Assembly: GCF_004355225.1 (NCBI RefSeq)
Contig: NZ_CP037933.1
Span: 1,674,001 to 1,738,000, forward strand
DNA from: Flavobacterium nackdongense
GTDB taxonomy: Bacteria; Bacteroidota; Bacteroidia; Flavobacteriales; Flavobacteriaceae
Reading direction: 5' to 3'
DNA: 64,000 nucleotides
This document shows, piece after piece, positions 51,487 to 60,175 of the stretch. Below the pieces are notes generated by a model. That model ran no database searches, was not told the origin of the DNA, and worked only from the letters and a program-made list of their open reading frames with translations. The stretch's first letter is position 1. Every line of letters starts with the position of its first letter. The translations under genes were made by a program, and so were the position numbers.

Positions 51487-52474
51487 CTATTTCTATTGTT
51501 GGCAAATGCTTGTTTTTCAATTTAATATTCATCCCTGCGATTCCCTGAAGACCGCCGGTGTGAATGAGTAAGATTTTAGAATTTTCAGGAAAATAATTCT
51601 TTTCAATTAAATCCATAACGCCAAAAACCAGCTTTCCTGTATAAATGGGATCCAAGGGAACTTGATTTACTTTATAAAACTGATTGATGAAAGCGATTAA
51701 TTCGGGATTCACTTTACCATAACCGCCAAAATGATACTCCAAAATTAATTCCCAATGCTCATTATGTGCAAATTTACGAATTTCATCATTCAAAAAATCA
51801 CCTTTCAAAGCAGGAAAACCTAAAACTTTCTGATGTGGCAAAATACTATTGATTAAACCACTAATGGTGCCACCGGTTCCTACAGCTGAACAAACAAAAT
51901 CATATTGCGAATCTGCTTTAGACAAAATTTCTTCACAACCTTGAACCGCAAATGTATTAGTTCCCCCTTCTGGAACAAGATAAAAATCGCCAAATTCGTG
52001 TTTTAAGTTTTCAATAAAATAGTCTTCAGTTTTTTGGCGATAGTCTTCTCGAGTGACAAATTTGAATTGCATGCCACATTCCTGAGCAAATTTCAAAGTT
52101 GGATTTTCTGAAATTTTACTTTCCAATTCATCTCCGCGAATAATTCCTATAGTTTTGAATCCTTGCTCTTTTCCGGCATAAGCGGCGGCGGCAATATGAT
52201 TGGAGAATGCTCCGCCGAAAGTAAGTAAGCTGTTTTGATTTTCGGCTTTTGCTTGAAGCAAATTGTATTTGAGTTTTCGGAATTTATTGCCTGAAATAAA
52301 GGGGTGAATTAGGTCTTCACGTCTAATAAAAACGGAGATGTTGTCTTTGGGAGATAGTATTTCTTGAGTTAAGATGTCTTGCAAAACAATCGAGATTTGC
52401 TGCAAAGATACGTTAGAAAAGGATGATTTTTGCTTTAAAAACAATAGCGTTAAATATATTTGAAAAACGTCCAA
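51479..52474 (-). CDS. PLP-dependent ACC deaminase/D-cysteine desulfhydrase-family protein
   Basis: A 331-aa fold-type II PLP enzyme. The PLP lysine is in FISGNKFRKLKYNLL, the Asn-loop is LLTFGGAFSNHIAAAAYAGK, and the phosphate loop is SAVGTGGTISGLI. The substrate is not certain: relatives deaminate 1-aminocyclopropane-1-carboxylate or desulfurate D-cysteine. The 36 N-terminal residues before ILTQEILSPKDN are not family-like, and the start overlaps the upstream gene by 25 bp, so a later start (a TTG near 52400) is possible. Confidence 0.88.
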   Translation of the reverse strand: MDVFQIYLTLLFLKQKSSFSNVSLQQISIVLQDILTQEILSPKDNISVFIRREDLIHPFISGNKFRKLKYNLLQAKAENQNSLLTFGGAFSNHIAAAAYAGKEQGFKTIGIIRGDELESKISENPTLKFAQECGMQFKFVTREDYRQKTEDYFIENLKHEFGDFYLVPEGGTNTFAVQGCEEILSKADSQYDFVCSAVGTGGTISGLINSILPHQKVLGFPALKGDFLNDEIRKFAHNEHWELILEYHFGGYGKVNPELIAFINQFYKVNQVPLDPIYTGKLVFGVMDLIEKNYFPENSKILLIHTGGLQGIAGMNIKLKNKHLPTIEIDV

Positions 52475-52776
52475 AGAGACCTGTTTTTTGTATAATCCAT
52501 ATTTTTTTCATTGGCGTAAGCCTCGCGCTCAAAACTGATATTTCGATACGCTAAACTCCATTTTTTAAATTGTCCCAATCGGATTAGAAATTCGATAATA
52601 TACCAAACAAAAAAAGGAATAATCAGCAATTCGAGTTGCTGTTTCAGATGAATTTGTTCGTGATTTATAAATACTACATTTTCTTTATCCATTCTGAATT
52701 TCACAAAAACAAACGGAAAAACAGCCATTCCGCGATAGCCTTTCGGTATTAAATATTTGGTAACAATTAGAAACAT
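52450..52776 (-). CDS. Small membrane protein with HExxH motif
   Basis: A 108-aa protein with HEQIH (about residue 39), a hydrophobic segment (LLIIPFFVWYIIEFLIRLG) and a later FEREAYANEKN. The HExxH and downstream Glu layout resembles a stripped-down M48/M56 metallopeptidase, as seen in short Bacteroidota hypothetical proteins. Activity is unproven. It overlaps the next gene by 25 bp and is divergent from the DUF5522 gene. Confidence 0.7.
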   Translation of the reverse strand: MFLIVTKYLIPKGYRGMAVFPFVFVKFRMDKENVVFINHEQIHLKQQLELLIIPFFVWYIIEFLIRLGQFKKWSLAYRNISFEREAYANEKNMDYTKNRSLWTFFKYI

Positions 52777-52791
52777 TTGCTGTAAAGTATA

Positions 52792-52799
52792 TAAATTTG
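52792..52799 (+). promoter_or_regulatory. -7 promoter element of the DUF5522 gene
   Basis: TAAATTTG is a perfect TAnnTTTG, ending 5 bp before the ATG at 52805. The transcript would have almost no leader. Confidence 0.5.
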
Positions 52800-52804
52800 C
52801 CCTT

Positions 52805-52993
52805 ATGAAAGAACAAAGTAATGAAAAATTATTAATCGAAGGAGAAGATTTTTATTATACTCCCGAGGGTTACAAATGTTTTACCGAGAAACACCACTTA
52901 AAAAGAGGGTATTGCTGTAAAAGTGGTTGTAGGCATTGTCCTTATGAAAGCCCCCTAACCCCCAAAGGGGGAAAAAGAAGAGATTATGAATAA
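52805..52993 (+). CDS. DUF5522 Cys-rich small protein
   Basis: A 62-aa protein with the DUF5522 pattern: FYYTPEGYKCFTEKHHLKRG followed by YCCKSGCRHCPY. The five clustered Cys suggest metal binding; its function is unknown. The ATG at 52805 gives the family start; a frame from 52757 adds 16 unlike residues. The last 14 residues (ESPLTPKGGKRRDYE) come from a palindromic repeat (52950-52971) and differ from the usual short basic end. The gene precedes hutU by 17 bp. Confidence 0.85.
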   Translation: MKEQSNEKLLIEGEDFYYTPEGYKCFTEKHHLKRGYCCKSGCRHCPYESPLTPKGGKRRDYE

Positions 52994-53068
52994 AATAATT
53001 CGACTTTTATATGAGTAATTTACACGAGATAAAGCCTAACAGAGTTCCCCCTTCGGGGGTTAGGGGGC
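52950..53068. repeat. Paired inverted palindromic repeats spanning the DUF5522-hutU junction
   Basis: Left copy GCCCCCTAACCCCC plus AAAGGGGG (52950-52971). The right copy (53047-53068) is its reverse complement with one mismatch (TTC for the loop). Each carries a perfect 5-bp stem. The pair brackets the DUF5522 stop and the hutU start, and both copies are translated. Confidence 0.8.
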
Positions 53069-55044
53069 TGAAAGAACAAATCCAACAGGGAATTCCAACT
53101 ATTTTACCGCTTCCAAAACCGTTTGAAGCCAACATCAATCATGCTCCTAAAAGGAAAGAAATTCTTTCTGCAGCAGAAAAAAAACTGGCACTTCGCAATG
53201 CGCTTCGCTATTTTGAGCCACAACATCACGCCGTATTAATTCAAGAATTTGCCGAGGAATTAGAAACTTACGGCCGTATCTATATGTACCGTTTTCGTCC
53301 CGATTATACAATGTATGCCCGTCCCATTTCGGAATATCCCGGAAAATGCGAACAGGCAAAAGCTATTATGCTGATGATTCAGAACAATCTGGATTATGCC
53401 GTGGCGCAACATCCACACGAGTTGATTACGTATGGCGGAAATGGAGCTGTTTTCCAGAATTGGGCTCAGTATTTATTGACTATGCAATATTTATCGGAAA
53501 TGACCGAGGAACAGACCCTCACGATTTATTCGGGTCACCCGATGGGATTATTCCCTTCAAATAAAGAAGCTCCACGAGTTGTAGTGACCAATGGTATGGT
53601 CATCCCGAATTATTCTAAACCGGACGATTGGGAAAGAATGAATGCACTTGGCGTTTCGCAGTACGGACAAATGACCGCAGGAAGTTATATGTACATTGGT
53701 CCACAAGGCATTGTCCACGGAACTACAATTACGGTTCTCAATGGTTTTAGAAAAATAAAAACCAATCCCAAAGGCGGTTTATTTGTCACTTCAGGATTGG
53801 GTGGAATGTCTGGCGCACAACCCAAAGCGGGAAATATTGCGGGATGTATCACCGTTTGTGCTGAGGTTAATCCAAAAATTACCCAGATTCGTCACAGTCA
53901 AGGTTGGATCAACGAAATAATAGAAGATATTGACGAATTGGTCAAAAGAGTTGCTTTGGCGAAAGCCAATAAAGAAATTGTTTCTATCGCTTATTTAGGA
54001 AATGTGGTCGATGTTTGGGAAAAATTCGACCAAGAAAATATTCATATCGATTTGGGTTCCGACCAAACTTCATTGCACAATCCTTGGGCTGGCGGGTATT
54101 ATCCCGTAGGAATTTCATTCGAAGATGCCAATGAAATGATGGCCAATAATCCGGAATTATTCAAAGAAAAAGTACAGGAAACTTTGCGAAGACATACAAA
54201 TGCGATTAATAAACACACGGCAAAAGGGACTTATTTTTTTGATTATGGAAATGCTTTTCTACTAGAAGCTTCTCGTGCTGGTGCTGATATTATGGCCGAA
54301 AATGGAATCGATTTCAAATATCCGAGTTATGTGCAGGATATTATGGGTCCAATGTGTTTTGATTATGGATTTGGACCTTTTCGTTGGGTTTGTGCGTCAG
54401 GAAAACCAGAAGATTTACAAAAAACAGACACCATTGCTTGTGAAGTTTTAGAAGAAATGGCAAAAACAGCACCAGTCGAAATCCAACAGCAAATGCAGGA
54501 CAATATCCACTGGATAAAAGGAGCTCAAGAAAATAAATTGGTTGTGGGTTCCCAAGCTAGAATACTTTATGCCGATGCCGAAGGGAGAATGAAAATTGCC
54601 GAAGCTTTTAATCAGGCGATCGCTAAAGGCGAAATAGCCCCCGTGGTTTTAGGCCGCGATCATCACGATGTTTCGGGAACGGATTCACCATACAGAGAAA
54701 CCTCGAACATTTATGATGGTTCCCGTTTTACTGCCGATATGGCGATTCAGAATGTAATTGGCGATAGTTTTCGCGGTGCCACTTGGGTTTCCATTCATAA
54801 TGGTGGAGGCGTAGGCTGGGGCGAAGTGATTAATGGCGGATTTGGAATGGTCCTCGATGGTTCTGAGGCAGCTTCAAAACGGATCGAATCGATGCTTTTT
54901 TGGGATGTCAACAACGGAATTTCAAGACGAAGTTGGGCACGAAATGAAGGTGCTATTTTTGCGATAAAAAGGGCGATGGAAACACAACCTTTGTTGAAAG
55001 TAACTTTGCCAAATATAGTAAACGATGATTTGTTTGAAAAGTAA
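53011..55044 (+). CDS. hutU: Urocanate hydratase
   Basis: A 677-aa NAD-dependent urocanase of histidine breakdown, converting urocanate to imidazolone propionate. Characteristic stretches: TIYSGHPMGLFPSNKEAPRV, MTAGSYMYIGPQGIVHGTT, VTSGLGGMSGAQPKAGNIAG, and MGPMCFDYGFGPFRWVCASG with the active-site Cys. DHHDVSGTDSPYRETSN ends the NAD region. Residues 10-18 (RVPPSGVRG) come from the palindromic repeat at 53047-53068 and form an N-terminal insert. No other hut gene is in the window. Confidence 0.96.
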   Translation: MSNLHEIKPNRVPPSGVRGLKEQIQQGIPTILPLPKPFEANINHAPKRKEILSAAEKKLALRNALRYFEPQHHAVLIQEFAEELETYGRIYMYRFRPDYTMYARPISEYPGKCEQAKAIMLMIQNNLDYAVAQHPHELITYGGNGAVFQNWAQYLLTMQYLSEMTEEQTLTIYSGHPMGLFPSNKEAPRVVVTNGMVIPNYSKPDDWERMNALGVSQYGQMTAGSYMYIGPQGIVHGTTITVLNGFRKIKTNPKGGLFVTSGLGGMSGAQPKAGNIAGCITVCAEVNPKITQIRHSQGWINEIIEDIDELVKRVALAKANKEIVSIAYLGNVVDVWEKFDQENIHIDLGSDQTSLHNPWAGGYYPVGISFEDANEMMANNPELFKEKVQETLRRHTNAINKHTAKGTYFFDYGNAFLLEASRAGADIMAENGIDFKYPSYVQDIMGPMCFDYGFGPFRWVCASGKPEDLQKTDTIACEVLEEMAKTAPVEIQQQMQDNIHWIKGAQENKLVVGSQARILYADAEGRMKIAEAFNQAIAKGEIAPVVLGRDHHDVSGTDSPYRETSNIYDGSRFTADMAIQNVIGDSFRGATWVSIHNGGGVGWGEVINGGFGMVLDGSEAASKRIESMLFWDVNNGISRRSWARNEGAIFAIKRAMETQPLLKVTLPNIVNDDLFEK

Positions 55045-55046
55045 AA

Positions 55047-55667
55047 TTACCCTTTAATTTTCTGATTAAAATCGGATTCTTTTTCGATTACTTGACCGTC
55101 ATATTGGAGTTTCCAACCCATCGTATTGGTGAGAATCAGCATTTTCGAAAGTTCAGAAATCAATCGGTTTTTGGCATTGGATTTCAAAGAAGATTTCTCG
55201 ATTTTCTTCGACAAATTAGCTCGAACGGTTTTGCTTATTTTGTTGTAATCATCGCCAGTAAAAGGATTCATTGAACTTTGCTCTACATTATAATACTTAA
55301 TGTCCGGACTTATTTTTATTTCTTCTTTTGGGATATTGATAATGGTGATAATTTTGTTTTTTTCGTCGATATCGTATTTCATTTGGTGCAAATCATAGGC
55401 AACCGTCACATCGGCATTGACAATTACGATGGCTTTCTTCTCGAAAGAAACCATATCCATAAAGTATTTCTCTTGGTCTTTATAAGTGACCACTTCGGCA
55501 AAATGGCCTTCGGTAACCACGAGTTTTCCAACGTTTACAATTTGTTGCTGAATCAGATTCGTGTTGTAATCGATGGTGGATTCGTCTTCTTTTTTGAAAT
55601 CGCAGAATTTAAAAAGTAGAAAAATGGAGACTATGGCAACAAGGACGATGATGATTCTGTATTTCAT
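55047..55667 (-). CDS. DUF4230 membrane-anchored protein
   Basis: A 206-aa DUF4230 protein: N-terminal TM (IIIVLVAIVSIFLLFKFCDF), then a soluble extracytoplasmic domain with VVTEGHFAEVVTYKDQEKYF, AIVIVNADVTVAYDLHQMKY and a helical end. The family is widespread in Bacteroidota and Firmicutes; its role is not known. The stop lies 2 bp from that of convergent hutU, leaving no room for a terminator. Confidence 0.88.
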   Translation of the reverse strand: MKYRIIIVLVAIVSIFLLFKFCDFKKEDESTIDYNTNLIQQQIVNVGKLVVTEGHFAEVVTYKDQEKYFMDMVSFEKKAIVIVNADVTVAYDLHQMKYDIDEKNKIITIINIPKEEIKISPDIKYYNVEQSSMNPFTGDDYNKISKTVRANLSKKIEKSSLKSNAKNRLISELSKMLILTNTMGWKLQYDGQVIEKESDFNQKIKG

Positions 55668-55717
55668 TTCTTTTTTTTATAAAAGTAAATAAAATATTGA
55701 AATAGAATTTAAAAAAG

Positions 55718-56365
55718 TTAAATCAACTTATTGTCTTTGGCTTTTTGAACCGCTTCGAGTTTGTTGTGAACTTGTAGTTTAGTATAGATGTTTTCTACAT
55801 GTTTGCGAATGGTTCCTGCTGAAAGAAACAGATTTTCAGCAATGGCATTGTATTTTAATCCTTTGCTCAATTGTTCGAGAACTTCGATTTCACGAGGTGT
55901 TAAGTTGTACTGCTCTTGGTCTGAAATGCTTTCGAAAACAATGGGGTTCCTAAACAATTTCAGTGTTTTCATCGCGATGGATGGCGTCATTGTAGCACCT
56001 CCGTTCATCGTTTCAATAATCCCTTGATGCAACTCTTTAGGATTAACTTCTTTAAGCAAATAACCGTCGGCACCCGCTTTGATAGCATTGAAAATATTTT
56101 CATCATTATCAAAAACGGTGAGCATAATGATTTTGATTTGAGGGTATTTTTGTTTGACCAAACAAGTAGCTTCAATTCCACTCATTTTGGGCATTTCGAT
56201 ATCCATCAATATCAAATCGATAGTGTGGTTTTTTTCTAATTTCTCGATTAAATCAAGACCATTTATGGCAGTAAATTTCAGAGAGAAATCCTCGAAAAAG
56301 GATAGTTTTTCTTGAACCGTTTTTATTAAAAATGAATTATCATCTACGATAGCTATCTTTATCAT
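55718..56365 (-). CDS. NarL/LuxR-type response regulator
   Basis: A 215-aa response regulator. Receiver domain residues: DDNSFL acidic pocket, phospho-acceptor D in LILMDIEMPKMSG (about residue 56) and the switch Lys in GYLLKEVNP. A LuxR-type helix-turn-helix follows (LTPREIEVLEQLSKGLKYNA, then GTIRKHVENIYTKLQVHN). It overlaps the upstream kinase gene by 4 bp, so the two are a pair. Targets are unknown; the nearest are the T9SS-secreted proteins. Confidence 0.95.
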   Translation of the reverse strand: MIKIAIVDDNSFLIKTVQEKLSFFEDFSLKFTAINGLDLIEKLEKNHTIDLILMDIEMPKMSGIEATCLVKQKYPQIKIIMLTVFDNDENIFNAIKAGADGYLLKEVNPKELHQGIIETMNGGATMTPSIAMKTLKLFRNPIVFESISDQEQYNLTPREIEVLEQLSKGLKYNAIAENLFLSAGTIRKHVENIYTKLQVHNKLEAVQKAKDNKLI

Positions 56366-58293
56366 ATCTCCTTGTTTTTAAGCACTATTTCTATTTGAGT
56401 CCCTTCATTCGAAGAGGAAAGATGGAATTCTCCGCCAATTTCTTCAATACGTTTTTGCATATTGAGCAAGCCGTTCCCTTTTTCGATAGTTTTCACATCA
56501 AATCCGAGACCGTTGTCCTGAACCGTTATTTTTATTCGATTTTCAATTGGCTTGACATTGATAGAAATTACACTTGCATGGGCATATTTTATCGAATTGT
56601 TGACCGCTTCCTGAATGGTTCTGTAGATATTCATTCCTTGTATAGACGTGAGCTTTTGAGGCTTTAAAATTTCATCAATAGCAAACGAAAAGCTGATTTG
56701 GTCTTTGGCCTCTTTGGCTTTTTCGATATAATTATTAATTCTGATTTCTAAGTCTTCGAAGGTGATTTCGTTGCTATTCATTGCCCAAATGGTGTCCCGA
56801 AGTTCCAAAATAGTTTCTTTGGCAAAACTGGAAATATTGGATAGTTTGTTGTCTAATTTTTCGTTTGTAATTTCAAAAGCATATTTGATATTATCGACCG
56901 ATGAAATGATGAAAGTAAGCTGTGCTCCAATATTATCGTGCAAATCTCTGGAAATATTCAAGCGTTGCTCTTGCAATTTGTTTTGGCTTTCTATGAGCGA
57001 AATTGCGGATTTGAGTTCAAATTCCTGAGCTTGTTGTGTGTTTTTAAGTTTTTGTTGGCGGTAAATTAAGAAGCCAATTAGTGCGATGAAAAAAGTTAAA
57101 AGTGAAAGTCCAATTAGTAATATCTGTTTTTGTTTGGCTTCGGCTTCTTTTTCAAGTAAGAGTTTTTCTTTCTTTTCGGTTTGGTATTTTGTTTCGAGTT
57201 CAAAAACAGCTTTTGTTTTCTCCTCTGCAAAGAGGCTGTCTTTACCAGTGTTATATAAAGTTGAATAATAATACGCATCGTTATACTTTCCTATTGAAGC
57301 ATTAGCCTTAGAAAGATTTTTATAGCCTTCGATAAGTAATAAATGAGCTTGAGATTTTTTTGCAAAATCAATTCCTTTATGCGAAAATGCAATACTTTCT
57401 TCAAATTTTTTCTGCTTCGTCAAGCAGTTTGCATATGCAATCGTAGCTTCAGCTATTTCGAAAGAATTATTATACTTTTGGTATAATTGAATTGTTTCAA
57501 CATAGTATTTGTTTGCCGTTTCATATTGATGCAAACTATCATAGACTACTGCTATATTAAAAATAGGATAACAAACATATCGATCATAGCCCAGTTTTTT
57601 ATAACCGTTTTTGGCTAATTCAGAATATTTTAAAGATTCTTTATATTTTTTGAAATTTATTAAAATGGAACCTAAATTTCCCGACGAAATTGTTATGCCA
57701 ATCTCACTCTGAGCTTTTCGATATAAGTTGTAGGCATTTTGATAATAAACTAGTGCTTTCTTGTACTCTTTTTGAGCTTTGTATACAATACCAATATTGG
57801 TATTGACCATTGCTTGCTTTCCAAAATTCTTATTTAGTTCATAATAATGCAGGGCTTTAAAATAATTTGTCAAAGCCTGAGGAAACTGAGCTTTTGTGTC
57901 GAAAACAATTCCGATATTATTGTAAGAGTCAGCAATTCCTATAAAATCTTTGTTCTTTTGTCGAATTTGCAATGCCTTTTTATGAAAATATAATGCAGAA
58001 TCAAGTTCGCTTTTGTACTGATGAATATTGCCAATATTGTTATACGATAGCGCAACAAAAGAGTCGTTTTTAATTGCTATGGCTTTGCTTAAAGCTTTAT
58101 ACGAATAATATTCAGCCTTATCTAAATCACTGTTACTATATTCATCTGACAAGTTTGTCAGTGTCTTAAACTGCTTACTACTATTTCCTTTATTAAGAGA
58201 TTTTTTTAAACTATCAATAATGTGCTCTGACTTTTGAGCATTGGCTGAAAATGAAACTATTAGAAGAATTAATAAGTAGCAATATTTTTTCAT
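56362..58293 (-). CDS. TPR-containing sensor histidine kinase
   Basis: A 643-aa kinase. A signal peptide (YCYLLILLIVSFSANAQ) leads into about seven tetratricopeptide repeats (roughly 30-345, e.g. SALYFHKKALQIRQKNKDFI). One TM segment follows (QILLIGLSLLTFFIALIGFL). The cytoplasmic part has a HisKA_3 H box (RLNISRDLHDNIGAQLTFII) and ATPase boxes (EAVNNSIKYAHA, QDNGLGFD, GNGLLNMQKR). The TPRs would sense a periplasmic partner. This layout is common among Bacteroidota NarX/LuxR-type two-component pairs. Confidence 0.93.
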   Translation of the reverse strand: MKKYCYLLILLIVSFSANAQKSEHIIDSLKKSLNKGNSSKQFKTLTNLSDEYSNSDLDKAEYYSYKALSKAIAIKNDSFVALSYNNIGNIHQYKSELDSALYFHKKALQIRQKNKDFIGIADSYNNIGIVFDTKAQFPQALTNYFKALHYYELNKNFGKQAMVNTNIGIVYKAQKEYKKALVYYQNAYNLYRKAQSEIGITISSGNLGSILINFKKYKESLKYSELAKNGYKKLGYDRYVCYPIFNIAVVYDSLHQYETANKYYVETIQLYQKYNNSFEIAEATIAYANCLTKQKKFEESIAFSHKGIDFAKKSQAHLLLIEGYKNLSKANASIGKYNDAYYYSTLYNTGKDSLFAEEKTKAVFELETKYQTEKKEKLLLEKEAEAKQKQILLIGLSLLTFFIALIGFLIYRQQKLKNTQQAQEFELKSAISLIESQNKLQEQRLNISRDLHDNIGAQLTFIISSVDNIKYAFEITNEKLDNKLSNISSFAKETILELRDTIWAMNSNEITFEDLEIRINNYIEKAKEAKDQISFSFAIDEILKPQKLTSIQGMNIYRTIQEAVNNSIKYAHASVISINVKPIENRIKITVQDNGLGFDVKTIEKGNGLLNMQKRIEEIGGEFHLSSSNEGTQIEIVLKNKEI

Positions 58294-58335
58294 AAAATGA
58301 CTTTTATAGCATAAATATAATAAAATATCTCCAAC

Positions 58336-58611
58336 TTATCTTTTGGCATACAATTCTTCAAATATTTCGCAATTCAAATTAAAAATGGAATTGCTCAAGC
58401 TCTCGTTTGAAGATTTAAGTTTAACTCTTAAATCCTCTGAAAGTTGCACTTTTTGATTTTGATTCTCCAAATTGGATTTCATATCCAAAATAATTTCTTC
58501 TAGAAGCATTATCCGCCTCTGGAAGTCTAAGTTACTCTTTTTGAAACTTGCCACCAAGCCAAGTATTACAAAACAAAGCGCCCCTACTATTAGTATCAAG
58601 ATGTAAACCAT
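58336..58611 (-). CDS. Small membrane protein with coiled coil
   Basis: A 91-aa protein with one N-terminal TM (YILILIVGALCFVILGLVAS) followed by a heptad-rich helix (LLEEIILDMKSNLENQNQKV, then LSEDLRVKLKSSNESLSNSI). There is no known family. It lies 42 bp upstream of the kinase gene on the same strand, so it may belong to that transcript. Confidence 0.6.
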   Translation of the reverse strand: MVYILILIVGALCFVILGLVASFKKSNLDFQRRIMLLEEIILDMKSNLENQNQKVQLSEDLRVKLKSSNESLSNSIFNLNCEIFEELYAKR

Positions 58612-58624
58612 ATTTTCTTTTCAA

Positions 58625-60127
58625 TTAATTCACCATTAGTTTTTTGGTGGTTTTATTTCCTTCTTTTTCTATTTCCAGAAGATAAATTCCCTTGTTTACT
58701 GTTTGGTTTGTAGTTGTCGATTTCAACTCGAAATCTTTTATTTTTTGCCCTAAAAGATTATAAATAGTACATTTTGAACCAATTGAATTTTCATCGATTT
58801 GAATGTTGAAATTTCCCGTAGAAGGATTTGGATAGATTTCTGCCTTGCCCGCAAAAGACGAATTTGTTGATAATGGGACATCGTTTGTATATCGTACCAC
58901 TCCGTATTTGGTAAACGGACTACCATAAGTACTTCCCACTACTACGATCTTACTATCGGGCTGTAGTGCAACACTATTTGCAAAACAAGTATTAATATTG
59001 ACCACAGTTTCCACTTTACCGCTGTTTCCGAAAGTACTTTCGAAAACCCCACTAGTATTCAATTTCCAAACGCCAAATTTTCCATTTGAGGTACCAGCTG
59101 TTATGATTTTATTGTCCGATTGTACCAAAACATCACTTATGGTTTCATCTGTGGTTTGAATTACTATCCCATCCAAGTCAAAACTGGTGTCGAAAGTTCC
59201 ATTTGAATTTAATCTTGCTACAAAAGAGCTAAAAATTGCTCCATTTTGGTACCTTCCTCCTATTACAATTTTAGTGTCGGATGCAATAGCTACAGCGGTT
59301 GCATAATTATGATTCGAAGCAAAATCATACTTAAAAAAACCACTAGAACCAAATGAGGCATCCAAACTTCCATCAGGCAAATATCTCGCAACATAGATAT
59401 CATCATTTGCATTGCTTTGATAGCCAACTGCTACAATTTTTCCATCATTTTGAATGGCAATATCATAGACTGCTTCAGTTTTTGGCGAAATGGTTCTAAC
59501 GATCCCGTCGGAATCGAAAGTTGTGTCTAAACTTCCATCGGAGTTATATCGTAATAAAGCAAAATCCAAATTAGAATTAACTTTGGTTTGAATACCTACA
59601 ACAATTTTCCCGTCAGGCTGAATTTTAACCGCTTTTGCAAAATCTTCATTCGATGTTGGAATTTGAGTAAAAACCAAGCCATCTGAATCAAAAGTAGTAT
59701 CTAACGATCCATTTGCATTATATCGTACCACCGCAATTTGTGAATATCCCAAACTCGCATTGGTAAATGAATTTCCTGCAACCACAATTTTCCCGTCTTG
59801 TTGTAATGCTCCTGAAATTGCTTCAAAACCTTCCGTTCCGTAGGATGTTGTCACTTTTCCACTTGTCCCGAAAGAGCTATCAAAAGAGCCACTTGAATTA
59901 AGCCGTGCCAATGAAAATGACAAAGCACCACCCGTCAAAGAAGATCTGCCTCCAACAATAATTTTATTGTCCGGTTGCACCAATACAAATTCACCATAAT
60001 CATTTGGTGTTGCAAAGCCAAAATATTTTTTCCCATCTAAATCAAATGAAGTGTCTAAAACGCCATATTGTGCAAAAGCAAAAATTGGCAAAATCAATAG
60101 CCCTAATTGTTGTAATGTTGTCCTCAT
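58625..60127 (-). CDS. T9SS-secreted delta-60 repeat protein
   Basis: A 500-aa secreted protein: signal peptide (TLQQLGLLILPIFAFAQ), then about seven delta-60 (DUF5122) repeats of some 50 residues, each with FDSSFGTSGKV-like and QPDGKIVVGG-like words, forming a beta-propeller. The last 80 residues (IYPNPSTGNFNIQIDENSIG to KKLMVN) are a type A T9SS sorting domain, so it is exported through the outer membrane and anchored. Role: cell-surface propeller; ligand unknown. Confidence 0.88.
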   Translation of the reverse strand: MRTTLQQLGLLILPIFAFAQYGVLDTSFDLDGKKYFGFATPNDYGEFVLVQPDNKIIVGGRSSLTGGALSFSLARLNSSGSFDSSFGTSGKVTTSYGTEGFEAISGALQQDGKIVVAGNSFTNASLGYSQIAVVRYNANGSLDTTFDSDGLVFTQIPTSNEDFAKAVKIQPDGKIVVGIQTKVNSNLDFALLRYNSDGSLDTTFDSDGIVRTISPKTEAVYDIAIQNDGKIVAVGYQSNANDDIYVARYLPDGSLDASFGSSGFFKYDFASNHNYATAVAIASDTKIVIGGRYQNGAIFSSFVARLNSNGTFDTSFDLDGIVIQTTDETISDVLVQSDNKIITAGTSNGKFGVWKLNTSGVFESTFGNSGKVETVVNINTCFANSVALQPDSKIVVVGSTYGSPFTKYGVVRYTNDVPLSTNSSFAGKAEIYPNPSTGNFNIQIDENSIGSKCTIYNLLGQKIKDFELKSTTTNQTVNKGIYLLEIEKEGNKTTKKLMVN

Positions 60128-60175
60128 CTTGTTTTAATTTATTGTTAATAAACGATTTCATGGCATTCACATAAC

